This document shows positions 13,134 to 24,799 of a DNA stretch of 64,000 nucleotides, one piece after another. The DNA is taken from the NCBI RefSeq assembly GCF_023278565.1, contig NC_064677.1, forward strand, positions 7,254,001 to 7,318,000, in the 5' to 3' direction. A program made the position numbers and the translations under genes. Within the stretch, counting starts at the first letter, position 1. Each line of letters opens with the position of its first letter. The notes beneath the pieces are model-generated. The model searched no databases, was not told where the DNA came from, and saw only the letters and a program-made list of their open reading frames with translations. This stretch comes from Colletotrichum lupini. Lineage: Eukaryota > Ascomycota > Sordariomycetes > Glomerellales > Glomerellaceae.

Positions 13134-16100
13134 TCAGCTCGCGGTTTTCGTGGTCTTGGTCCGCAATTTCATCATCAGAAAGACGAGGGCGTAAGACGAA
13201 ACGCAAAAGAGCGCTGTGATGCCGACCTATAGCAATCAACAGTCAGAACTCGGGAGTCCCTTGGTATGTCTAGATGCAATAGTTTACTTACTCCTCTCCA
13301 CCCGTAGCTGGAATCATTGATGTTCATGGTTCTCATGTAGTCCGCTCCAGTGCTGTAGGGACAGTACGCACACATGGTGCTATTTCCCGGATCGGCAACG
13401 TAGCCCGGCTCAGAAGAGAGAAAATCGGCGAGGTACTCCCCACAGGTGCTATTACCTGGAAGTGGAATATGCGTCAACTCGTTTGGCTTGCAGTGAACCT
13501 TGACATCCCAGACCACAGGCTCCAGCATTCCTTGGATGAGGTAGGTGAATGGATCGAGCCAGTAGAGCCAGTATCTCCAAAAAGCCGTGATCTGCGAGTA
13601 CGGAACAACCACACCACAGAAGTTGATGAGACCCGCGCCGATGATGATGGGGTTGGCCAGCGCGGCGAAGTAGGCGTTGGGACTGTAAGCGGCAATGGCT
13701 TGTCCCAGTGAAGTGTACAAGAACTCATAGACTGGATGAGCACAGGTTAGCAGGATATTTTCGCACACGATTGAGATTTAGTAAGACTTACGGATCATTT
13801 GGAGGTAGACCTGTCCGGAAATCCTTGCTTCTGTGGGGAAGCCAACCGTGAAATACCAGGTGACAAACGCCAGTGTTCCGCAAACAATCAGCACAGGCGT
13901 CTCTGACAGCAATTGAGCCGCCACAAAGGCAAACCAATGGTAAGTCTTAGACTTCTTCTCGCGAGTCTCGAAGACGTCGCGGTTCCGAATGAAGAGCGGC
14001 TGCAGCTGGTTGATGCATCCAGGGGCAACAAATACGAAGTTGAAGACAGCCATGAGCCTGAGTTGAAGGTCAAAGGTACCGTCACCCAGCATCCAATAAG
14101 TGAAACCTCCGAAGAGTCCGTTGGTGATGTGCAGTCCAATCTTGTTCCAGACGTAATCAGGGTTGCGCCACAGCGCGACCAGTTGTCGGCTTGTGACGAG
14201 ATAGACCTGGTACGCGACTGGGGTAGCGAATCCAGCAAGCTGATCCTCATCGACGGCCTCGGCCGTTGTTGATGGCTCAGAGTCCTTCTTCTCCTCAACA
14301 TTGAGGTTGAGAGCATCAAGTTCCGTGATAGCCGCTTGTCTCTCTGGAGAATCAAGCCATGTCTGCGGCCAATCGATCTCAGTACCAAAACGGCCTTGCA
14401 CGACATCGACTATGTGCTCAGCGGGATTCGCATGCGGTGGGCAAGCGGCACCATTGCGTGCGAAGTAATCGATCACTGTAGCTGACTTTCTGCCGGTGGG
14501 TCCGAAGTAAGTCGTACGTCCTCCGCGGGCCAAGAGGAGAAGCACATCGAATGCATCGAAGAGAGTTGCAGATGGCTGGTGAATGGTGCAAATAATGGTC
14601 TGTCCAGATGCTGCGAGCCTGCGCATGAAGCGACAGATCTCGTAAGCAGACTGGCCATCCAAGCCGGAAGTCGGTTCGTCGAGGAAAAGGAGAGAAGGCT
14701 TGGCCACGAGTTCCGTTGCGAGTGTGAGACGCTTCCGCTGCTCGATAGAGAGGCCCCCGCCAGGCGCTGTGCAAAAGTAATTGATTAGCGCGTGGTTTCG
14801 AAAGAGATGCCAGGGACTCAAGTTCAATGGTGTAAAACTCACTTCCAACAATGGCGTGCTGAAGAGGTGTCAGCTCGAGTAATTCCATGATGCCTCGAAC
14901 ATAGTCCTGCTTCTCTTCATCTGGAATCTTGTGGCTCTGTCGCAGCCGTGCCGAGAACAAAAGACTCTCCCAGACTGTAGCAGTGGGCTCGTGAACGTCA
15001 TTCTGCTCGCAGTAGCCCGTTGTCCGCTGGAAGCTGATACCTTGCGGCTTGCCATTGACCATGATGCTGCCTTCGATCGTGCCGCTGTCTTTCCTCTGTG
15101 CCAAAACGTCCATCAAAGTCGTCTTGCCAGCACCGGAGCTACCCATTAGCGCGACCAGCTGACCGGGCTTGACGTAGCCCGAGACTCCGCGAAGGAGCTG
15201 AAGGTCTTTCCCTTCGTGTCGAACAAAGTAGCTGATGTCCTTGAAAGTGAATACCGTCTTGCTAAGAGACATGTAAGACACATCATGGGAAGCAGCCGAT
15301 TCATCGGCCTTTTCTGTGTCTACCTTTGTGGCTGCCTCCTTCTTTTTGCTTCGTCGGTCGAACAACACTTTCGAGCCAGAATCGGAATGCAGATTGATCT
15401 CGAAGCCGACTGCGGTCATCAGTGCCAGGAAAATCCAGAATCCGATGAGAATCCCTGCGTTACGCCAGATGTGTGCCTTGTAGACTGAATATTGAGCATT
15501 CATGTAGGTTTCGCCGTTGATGATTGTCGATCCCGATGTTGATCCCCTGACTGTGCAACTGCGATACTGGCTATTATCATAGGCAGATCCGAAGGGGATA
15601 AGCTGAGGTTGAATGCAATCCAGAGTGAGATCCCCCATCTCCTTAGCCATGATTGCTTCGAAGGTATATGTTGCGGGGTTCAGCCATGAAATCCAACGGA
15701 ACCAGACAGGCATACTCGGTACGGGAATGAGATATCCTGTGAGTGCTTAGAAGTCTTCTATCAGCCGTGATTGGATCATTGCGAACTTACCTGCATAGAC
15801 CATGAAAACCATTGTCATTCACCCAGTGATTTGTGAAGCCAGACCAAAATGCCTGCACCAAGCTCCAATCATGCGAAACAGAGAAGCGAAGCATAGTGTG
15901 CATAGAATGAGCATGAACCAGTTGGCGAAGAAGTGACCCGCCTCACGTTGGAAACCCACGATGAAGTAGTAGATCAACTGAAACAAGGAGTATGCCAAAA
16001 TGACAAGCGGGACATCGGTTGCCGCATTAGCTAGGGCGTACGCCGCGGGCCGATGGAAAGCAAGTCGCTTATGCCTCGAGATGATTCGACGTCCCATGAA

Positions 16101-17788
16101 GGAGGCCGTGGTCTCGGACATCTTGTTCATGGCGAAGAGTTGAATTGGGAAGAACAGAGCGCCTGGTCGGGTGAAGATGGAGGTGCTGTCAGATGGGAGG
16201 TTGTAAAAAAGACTCCCTGTGACCAGCGCCATGATGAGGGCAGAAGCAATCTGCAATGCGTTCGACCAACGGTCTCCCCAGATGATTTGAAACTGTCTTC
16301 AATTTCAGTTAGACCTTGCGATCGAAGTGTGGAGAGAGACTGACGATACCTTCTAATGCAGTTTGCAATCTGGCTCGCGAATGACACCTGATAGGGGCTA
16401 CCTTGACGAGATAGAGACGGCAATGAGCGGTTCTTTTCTGCATCTCGAAGTCTCAGGATACTCTCCACTTCATCCGACAGAGACTTTTCTGACGCCACGT
16501 TCATCTGCTGTACCATCCTGTCGAAAAGAGGGCTCGTCTTATACGCATCTTCAAAATCTGCCGGACTTGTCGGGATCTTATCTTCGTATCCAGGGCGTAT
16601 TTGTCGCTCCGTAGGAACCGAAACTGACGTGAGGAAATCAGAGATATTTGCTCCCTGCGTGCACTCAAAGCCCATGTCCTCGAAGTATTGCTTAGCCTCG
16701 GTTGTGGGGCCGTAGTAGATCTCTCTTCCTTCAGCAAGCACAATTACTTTGTCGAAGAGATCGTAGATGCCGTTTCCAGCTTGATAGAGAGTTGCAACAA
16801 TGGATTTGTGCTCTTCGTCGGCCATCGTGCGTAAGACACGTGCAAAGTCCAACGCATTGCTGGCGTCTAGGCCTCGAGTTGAGTTGTCCCAGCATTGAAC
16901 AGGAGCCTGTGTATGGGGTCAACGAGCGTACATCGGGGATACCCATGTTCATACGTTCATACCTGAGTAGCCATGACCTCAGCGATTGACACTCGCTTTC
17001 TTTCTCCGCCGGACACCCCACGAATGACTTCATCCCCGACCATTGTGCTCTTCGTATGACTGATTGACAAGGATTCCAGAATGGCGTCGGTCTTCTGTGA
17101 CAGATAATCCTTGGAACTAGTGGATGACTCTGGCAATGAGCCAGGTATCTTGTTTGACGTCGCAAAGTCGATGGTCTTTTTCACCTCCAAGGTCGGGAAG
17201 TGTAAGTCATCTGGCGGATTTCCAAGTTAGATTTTGACAACTCAGCCCGCGGATACAATTTCCATACCTTCGGTATTCATTACCACATGGTTGCGAAACT
17301 GCTGTGCTCCCCTATGGCCGAGATTGCCGTATCTTATGTCACCGCTGACATGATGGAACTCGTTTCGTTGATTAGATATTACTTTGAGTAGAGAAGTGCA
17401 GCCTGATCCCGGTCGCCCGAGAACTAATAGCTGAGTGAGGTGTTAGAGGAAAGCAGCATTGCAGTTGCACTCGTTTACTTACCAGTTCCCCCGGCTGTAC
17501 CTGACCCATCACATTGTGAAGTATATGCTGCGTATGTTAGCATAAAATCCCCAACGGAGGTCAACAGCTGAGCTCTCTTACCCTTCGAGATGTTTGACTT
17601 TTGGCGAATGGAAATAAGTCGGCCAGAACGGACAAACACGTTGAACCATAGTCTTCTCCAAGTCCATGGACCTCGACGCTCAAATCCTTGAAAGTGACAG
17701 TCAACGCTTTCTGAGGCCGATCAAAGTCTTGAAGACTGTCGTCGGCCTGGACAGTCCGATCACTGTCGTAGATTGTTGTTGAAGTCAT
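13134..17788 (-). CDS. PDR-type (ABCG) full-size ABC transporter, interrupted by one in-frame stop
   Basis: Ten exons: 17788-17582, 17527-17483, 17430-17268, 17210-16963, 16906-16350, 16296-15791, 15736-14843, 14766-13792, 13731-13292 and 13226-13134. They close in one frame of 1375 codons. The order is NBD1-TMD1-NBD2-TMD2, as in pleiotropic drug resistance pumps. NBD1 has the PDR-style Walker A GRPGSGCTSLLK and signature VSGGERKRVS. NBD2 has Walker A GSSGAGKTTL, a Q-loop, LSIEQRKRLT and LLFLDEPTSGLDG. The family exports hydrophobic drugs, fungicides or plant toxins across the plasma membrane, using ATP. One TGA (15821-15819) interrupts helix-rich TMD1 right after SQITG, where family members continue into the next helix. 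The remainder is intact, so this is either a recent knockout or a sequence error. It is divergent from a Zn2Cys6 factor that may regulate it. Confidence 0.85.
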
Positions 17789-18287
17789 CGCTGGTAGAAC
17801 AAATTTCGGGTTGTAACTCGAATCGCAATACGAACCAAACAGTCAAACGGCTGAACAAGGTTGCAAACCACATCTCGAATTGAATTATAGTCTAATCTGA
17901 TTTTTTAAATCTTCCAGTTTGAATATCAATTCCTAATCAGCCTCCACACTTACTTAGGAAACATCAGTATATTGGTTCCGGATGTTGTAGTCACTGAATC
18001 TCACTCTGTCAAGATCAGTGGACCCCTTTTTAGCGTTGTCGGTGGCGGGTTTACGGTGTTTCGGATTTACGGAATTACGTCAGGACATCATCTCATCCGC
18101 TTTTACCAAACTCATCCTCTCTGACCCATTCAACTTCCGCTAAACGGCAACATAGATCATTATTCGAGGCTTTTCGGACTTGAGGAATTAAGACCACTTC
18201 CGTGTCTGACTCTTCATATCTTTTTGTTTCATTGAGCTTGTTATTCCGATTGGGAGGCCAAGGGTCGCGTATCTCGGAGTTAGCGGG
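17789..18287. promoter_or_regulatory. Divergent promoter between ABC transporter and Zn2Cys6 regulator
   Basis: A 499-bp interval separates the two start codons, so control elements for both genes are expected here. I did not recognise a specific operator. The shared promoter is inferred from gene orientation only. Confidence 0.5.
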
Positions 18288-20507
18288 ATGCAGTCTAACA
18301 GCAAATTCGGAGGGAAGATTCCCAAGGCGTGCGAACCATGCCGCAGGCGCAAGATCAAGTGTTCCGGTCACAAACCCTGTCGGCAATGTGAGAACAAGCC
18401 ATCCGATTGCGTGTATCGTCTCAAACCGCGCGTGAGATTGTCATCGAAGCGGGCCGCGGTGACGGTAGCGAATGCCGAGACTGGCCACGGCGTATCCACC
18501 CCGGGCTCTGATCGGGTTCGCCGGGACGAAGCTGCTTCTCAACGTTCAGCAGAAGAACTCCAGCAACATGTAGCACAAACTGAAGTCTATCACAGCGTTG
18601 CCGCAGCTCACCATGCACCAAAGTCTACCGACAGTTCACAACTCTTCTACGGACCTTCTTCGAATTCTGCTTTCCTGCAACAGATTCATCGAGGTCTGCT
18701 TTCTGGTCAGTATGGCCAGAGCCATGCCAGAGATGTCCAAGAGGGAGGACCGGGGCTGGACATGTTCATGCAGAGAAACATCTTCTTTGGCATGCCACTG
18801 AAGATCAACGTCGAGCCTGCTCAACCTGCGAGCTGCCCGGTGTCCCTGTTACAGGCAGAAGAGTTCGTTTTGCACTTCAAGACAACTCACTTGTCATCTT
18901 TACCTTTCTTCACCCCGTCCGAGCTTGACGATATGGTTCCGACTTTATTCAACTATACCCCAGAAACAACTTTTCAGCCACAAAGAAAGACGGTGTTTCT
19001 TGCAGCTCTGGCGTTAGGGGCATTGGGCACTTCACAGACCGACGCTGCAGAATCATTGTTTATCCACGCCAAAAAGGAAGCAGCGATTTACGAGGACTCT
19101 GTCACATTACCAATGATACAGTTTTCTATTCTTATGGCTCATTATCAGCTGAACATGGGTCGTCCCAATTCCGCTTACTTACATAGCGGCATCGCAACGC
19201 GAAAAGCCCTGTCCATGGGTCTGCACGCAGGGACCACAAGTGCAATTTCGAGAAAGGAAGAAGTTCAGGGGAGACTGGTGACGCTATGGTCTCTTTACTT
19301 CTTGGAAATGTGAGTAGTTTCCTGATTGGCTGTAGACCGACTTCTTGATGCACATCATTCTGATATCGTTACCTACAGTTGGCTCAGCTTGGTGGTCGGA
19401 CGGCGCAGTTCGATGCAGAAGTCCGACTTCGAATCTTGCCCCTATCCGGACGGACAACCAACGTTGATGGCACTCTGCCAATTCGCCAACATTCTTGAAG
19501 AAGCGATTGAGTCGATATACAACAAACGCACCGACTCCCTGCGTCAATTGTACGGAAAAGCCGAGAAGCTGTATGGTCACGTCAGGCAATACGGTGAGAA
19601 GTGGGGTTTGGGTACAGCAGCTTCCGTACAACGGGTAGACGCATGGAATCCTGAAACTAGTCTTCTTCTTCACAACGGTGCGAATAACCTTTGGCCCAAA
19701 GTCTTGTCCAATTCGCTTGCTAACTTCTTGTGACTTAGTGTACTTCCATGTTGTTCTTCTCATCTTCCGCCCTTTTCTTATTGCCGAAGCTGCCCTGCAA
19801 TCTGGAGAAGGTTCCGGCGGGATAGGCGATATCTGGCTTCGGCAAGCTTGCCGACACGCCACAGATGCTGCACAGGATGCACTCGCTTTCACCTGGAACA
19901 TGCTTCGGGGCCCCGAGGAATGCAACGTAAGTCGCCGACGGGTAATTGCCGCCGGAAACCGAGCTAACCTGTCCCTTCTCAGACACGGCGATATCATGCA
20001 TTCTTCATCGAGTCCTCCTGCGCTGTTCTGTTATACGACAGCTTACGCCATCCGGCAAAGCACCCTCACAACTTGGAGTTCATTCAGATGGCAATATCTT
20101 GTTTGCGCTCATTAGTGGGAGACGATCCAGTGACGAACGCCATACATTCCATCAAGCGCATCGTGTGGGCTGTGGAACAATCCATCAACGCGGCCAAGTC
20201 CACAGGCGCGTTCTTGGACGTCGCTTCTGCCGACTCGTCACCCTCATGGACCGATGATCGCCTACCGACCAACATACAGTTTCCATCCTTAGAGGAGAAT
20301 AGGGCTACAACGTCGGATGATTTGATCTTCTTCAGCAACAGAGCTTACCGGCCACAACCTGAACCCATCACAGAGTACAGCATGCCGATGTCAGGCTCGG
20401 TGGGGAACCCATTCCCTGACTTGAACTTTGATGTGCTCACGACAGATCTGTTTAACTTCTTCCCAGTCGAGATGAATTCGGGGCCTACTGGACACGGAGG
20501 AGCATAG
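18288..20507 (+). CDS. Zn(II)2Cys6 transcription factor with fungal-specific transcription factor domain
   Basis: Exons 18288-19309, 19379-19677, 19739-19926 and 19983-20507 give 677 aa. The N terminus carries the binuclear zinc cluster ACEPCRRRKIKCSGHKPC followed by RQCENKPSDC, with six cysteines in the usual spacing at about residues 15-43. The middle region (about residues 190-480) resembles the fungal_trans regulatory domain, with HFKTTHLSSLPFFTPSEL, the SILMAHYQLNMGRPNSAYLHSG helix pair and LWSLYFLEIWLSLVVGRR, which spans the first intron. The C terminus is acidic and hydrophobic, compatible with activation. Such proteins are nuclear regulators. Divergent pairing with a PDR pump suggests, but does not prove, control of that pump. 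Confidence 0.88.
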
Positions 20508-21330
20508 CTAGATTTAATCAAATACAAGATTGGATAAGTCACAGGCAGTTGTTTCTAAAGCAGAGAGTGCTTTGTTGACTCAATAATTCTTTACTTCGCT
20601 TATACTCGTATGTCTGTTGGCTACGTCTCATGCATCTTACTTGCAGTTCTAGCCTCAATGTCACTTGGCATCGTGATTCATGGAATCCTCTGAACACACA
20701 CACGACAGGGTCTATACTGACGCACAATGGCGTTTCTCTACTCATAGAGGCCAATCAGATCTTATCTGTCGTAAAGCTGCCTCCGAGACATATCTTGAGG
20801 CTTCTGCAGCTGGACTCAGCCGCACCCAATGAGGCTAAGAATGACTGTGATTGTGGCTAGCTGGTTTCACGTTAGCAACCTCTTCCAGTGTGCGAGGTGG
20901 CCGCTTTGAATATTACATTTGTCAATGGTCTTGCGAGCTCAACTAATCGTATGCTAGTGCCACTCAGCTTTTACACTTTGAATGATTCACAGGTCAGACT
21001 GGTATGCTAAGCTGAACTCGAAGGATCGTATTGTTTGAGAAGGATGCGCATCTTGCCTTGCCAAGGCGGACTTTCTCCAAGATGGAAGACCATGATGCTC
21101 AAGGATATGTGCTAATAGTCGAAAACTCTGCGGTGATCTTCTGCCATTGGGTTACCTCCCTTGATTTCCCCCTGAAGGTAAGCTAGTAGAATTGTGGTTG
21201 AGAGTGTATCTATAAAGTGGCCAATCTTACCTCTCTCTCGGCGTAATTGTCACTATTTTAGGAGCCATTCTTCTCTCGAGATAGGTTCTAACTGAGTTTA
21301 ACATTGATCATACGACTGATTTCCGATAAA
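20508..21330. other. Gene-free interval between regulator and PLD-like gene
   Basis: Both flanking genes are on the plus strand. This contains the 3' end of the regulator and the promoter of the next gene. No conserved frame or RNA gene is seen. Confidence 0.5.
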
Positions 21331-23363
21331 ATGGCATCTTCTTCTAAACTAGAACAGCTCCGACACTATCTGTCGAGCCTGGACCCGAAGAACTTATTAG
21401 AAGGAGTTTCATTCCACTATGACACAGCCAACGAACTCGGCTTCAAACCTGGCGACCCATTTGACTTCTTCGTCGCCACTCCATTTGGCAAGTGGTCTGA
21501 TACATCACCTCCAATTCCCAACGTCGTTGCCGCTGCTGTGTCCGAGGCTTTGGTGAATGGCATGGCCTCAAAGAACATATCGATCGGTCAAAATGGATCC
21601 AAGTACATGTTCATCGACTTACTCACCCTCGCACCATTCAACTCCACTTTCTTCACCAAGGGCATCAGTCCAACTCTGAACAAGCTCGTCAATGGTCTTC
21701 CAAGTGATTTCACGCCAGTTATCCGTCTACTATGCGGCGACAACGGCATCACCGCAGCTCAGTTCAAGGACGCTAGTAACGGATCCGGGTGGAACGACTA
21801 CAAGCAGATTTTCTGGTCTAACAATCAGCCATCCATCACGCACCCCAAGGCAGAGCTTTACATTGGCTTCTACAACCCCGACTTCAAGTTTCAGCCCGGA
21901 GGTAGTGAGGCGTGGGTGAAGAAGCTTCAAGCCGAGCTCAAGAACTACTTGAACAACTCAGCTTTGTCCGGCCATCCCTGGGTAATCGATCTGGCCACCA
22001 TTCTCGTCAGCGATGGCCTCTTACCTCTCGCCAAAGTCGCCGAGAGTAAAGGGCTTCCAGCTCTCAGCTGGAACCACGCAAAGGTCACGGCGGTCAATGG
22101 TACCACGATGACTACGGGAGGTGCGAACCTGTGGGACAGCTATGGCGATACCCAGGTTGGAACCTTCGACTCTATGGTCAAGATCAGAGGCGATGCAGCT
22201 ATTGAAGCCCACAAATATGCTGATGCTTTGTGGAGGCAAGTCGGATCTAAGCTAGACACGATGAGCGAATACTAACATGAGAGTAGCTACCTCAACGATA
22301 TTCCTTCCGACGACAATGCTTCATTCCGACATTCCATCAAGCTCTCAGGGCCGACCCCAACAGGGGCAGACAGCTTTCAGACAGACACAGTTCCACTTTT
22401 TAGTGACACCAAGCAGTCTGTGAAGAACTCTGGGTCGCAAGCAGTTTTGACAACCAGTAACGTGGGCGATCGTCTTCCCGGATCTGGTAAACACCGGTAC
22501 CCTATCCTGGTCTTGAATGTCGTGAAGTAAGTACTCTTTCATCTAATTCAAAAAAACAAATAGATCAGCGCTGACTAGAACCATTGTGCAGAGACATTTT
22601 GATGCAATTGGTGTACATGCAGACCACGAAAGGCATCAACCCCTCGAGTGGCGCAACCCCTGACTTGAAGGTCATGAACACCGTCATCGATGTGCTGAGC
22701 GATCAATCCATCCTCCCCGCCATGCAGCGGTTTGGCCTCAGCCCCGCCGTATGGGCAAGCAAAGCCGCGCGATTCCACGCTATCGAGAATGCGACGAGCA
22801 ACATTACACTCGCTCAGGAGATCTTTGTAGAACCATTCTTGCGAGGCAATCCAGGCGCCAATGCCATCAAGGGGTGGCTCAACACCAAACTTGGTCTCGA
22901 CTGGGATGAGTACGTGGTCCCGTACGACGTTATGCAGGCCATGTGCAAGGGTCTGCTTAATATTGTCAAGACTCATCCTCAGGATAAGAGCTTCGGGATG
23001 TACATCTTGCTCACCACGAAAGATGCCGGAGGAGGCTATGGAGATCCGTACTCGTGGGAAACCTTCCGGGAAATCCTGACTGGCCTTCTCGGCGCACAAG
23101 AACTGCCGTCAGGTACCACTGCTGCGGAGATTATCCAAGACCGGCTCCATTGCAAGAGAATAATGCAGAACGATAATCGGTATGGCCAACACAGTAAGAT
23201 CGTGTGTGTTGATAGGCAGCTTCTGTATGTGGGAAGCGACAATATTTATCCAGAGTATAATGAGCAGCATGGTGTCTGGATTGACGATACGAAGAACATT
23301 GAGGCATGGTACAGCCAGTACTTTGATACTGCATGGGAAAAGGGAGCCGACATTGTCGATTAG
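21331..23363 (+). CDS. Phospholipase D-like protein with two HKD motifs
   Basis: Exons 21331-22235, 22287-22526 and 22592-23363 give 638 aa. Two PLD-type motifs are visible. The first, HAKVTAVNG followed by TTGGANLWD, lies near residue 249. The second, HSKIVCVD followed by YVGSDNIYPEYNE, lies near residue 582. PLD-superfamily enzymes cleave or transfer phosphodiester bonds through the paired histidines. The second motif is canonical HxKxxxxD; the first has Asn where Asp is usual. No signal peptide or membrane helix is evident, so it is probably cytosolic. The first intron uses a GC donor (AG|GCAAGT) with a textbook ACTAAC branch point, and it is needed for the frame. I chose the ATG at 21331; an ATG at 21304 is also in frame. 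Substrate is unknown. Confidence 0.85.
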
Positions 23364-23712
23364 GTAGAAGACGACAGAAGTTGGTTCTTCTATCAAGCTC
23401 CTGTATGTAGGAAAACAACGTTTCTGGGCCATAAATTAAGTTTCGCCAGAGGATCAGACGTACCGAGATTATTCAGAAAGTAGACTAAGCATCGTGGCCC
23501 CATAAGAGTCGCACATGGCAGTCCCAAAGTTCAACGTCGTTCTGGACAGCCGAAGAGCCTCTGAATCTAAAATTTCGCCGAGCCTACCAAGGTTCTCCCG
23601 AGGCAGTTCTTCTTACCCTGCCTATTTTACGAATAGATTTCTATCAAATGAGAATCTTCCCCCTTTACCAACCGCACCACACTTTTCCAAGAGATCAAGA
23701 CACTCAAGCACA
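23364..23712. other. Short interval between PLD-like gene and small secreted protein gene
   Basis: 349 bp between two plus-strand genes; no feature beyond presumed 3' UTR and promoter. Confidence 0.4.
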
Positions 23713-24235
23713 ATGGCATGTTACAAATCTTTCGTCTTTTCGAATATCAGTCTATGAGTTATGATACTAATCTACTACCCACTTCTAGAAACTATCAACT
23801 ATCATCGTAGCCGTCGTCGGCTTCGCTGCCACCAGCGTCAACGCCCAATGGTACCCAGCCCGCAACTGGACAAACTGCATCGCCGCCACCGGCGGAAACG
23901 GCACCAAAGGCATCAGAGAAGCCCACGCCTTCTTCAACGAGGCCTGGGGCCGACCACGCCTCCGTATTCAGCAACAGTCGTCCTATGCCGTCATCTGCTA
24001 CGGCCTCATTTTCGGCATCGTCAATGACGACAAGATGGGCTGGTTCGAGGCGGCCAACGATCGCGACATAGTAGCTCTCGAAGACCCTGGTACGGCGAGT
24101 GAGTGCAAGTGGTACCCGAGGGCGCACGAATTCACGCGTTATTACTTCTTTGGGAGGGAGAGGGAGTGGATTATGGATAATCGAGCCTACATTCGTCGAT
24201 GCAACGAGGTTGAAAGGCCTATGGAGGGTACTTAA
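23713..24235 (+). CDS. Small secreted protein, unknown family (149 aa)
   Basis: Exon 1 is only the ATG (23713-23715). A 73-bp intron with a GC donor (GCATGT) and the branch/acceptor GATACTAATC...TTCTAG follows; exon 2 is 23789-24235. The joined product starts MKLSTIIVAVVGFAATSVNA, a clear signal peptide, then QWYPARNW. The mature part (about 129 aa) has four cysteines (TNCIA, VICYG, SECKW, RRCNE), enough for two disulfides, and is rich in Trp, Tyr and Arg. I do not recognise the family. Size, secretion and position beside accessory genes fit a candidate effector or extracellular antimicrobial-type protein, but that is inference. Without the GC-donor intron there is no in-frame methionine ahead of the signal peptide. 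Confidence 0.7.
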
Positions 24236-24799
24236 GTCAATCAACCTTGAGACTGCCGTGGTCTGTGGACTGGAATTCAATAATGCCAGCAATCAGTCTA
24301 ATTATCTGGGGAATGCAGTGTCCCATAAAATGTATAGTCGACTGCCTACATTCTATCAGTCAGTCAACGATAATCAACTAGTCTTTATCGTACACCTATA
24401 TTGAATCTGCATTGAACTGTTTGAGGCAGAGATTGAACAAGACACTAAATGACGACATCACACTCACTTACCTTTGTCTTCAACCATCTGTTTACCCTTT
24501 TCTGTCAATCTAGAGGTAGCCATTTGATCTCCAATCTTGCCGAGCGCAACCTTCGAGATGAGTGGCTTGGCGTTTAGTCGTACGGATGATCGCCGGCCTA
24601 ACCCAATCCGCATCATCGGGGCTCAACGTTCAAGACACCTGCAAACGGTGTCGAGATCTGAGACCTTTACTTCTCCGCACAAAGCGTTGGAAGACGCTTA
24701 TTTCATACTTGAGCTTTACATGCCCACTCCACATGATACTCCAGGTGTACAGTTTCTCTCATCCCTGAATCCGCTCTACCTTGAGCCACCGATGATAAT
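24236..24799. other. Gene-free interval upstream of the C2H2-like gene
   Basis: A plus-strand open frame spans much of this stretch but shows no domain and overlaps the next coding exon in another frame. I see only presumed 3' and 5' flanking sequence. Confidence 0.4.

Noticed and set aside
15785..15830. GTGAAT as a splice donor that would remove the TGA in the ABC transporter
   Set aside because: Joining it to the 15736 acceptor shifts the frame and deletes a conserved membrane segment.
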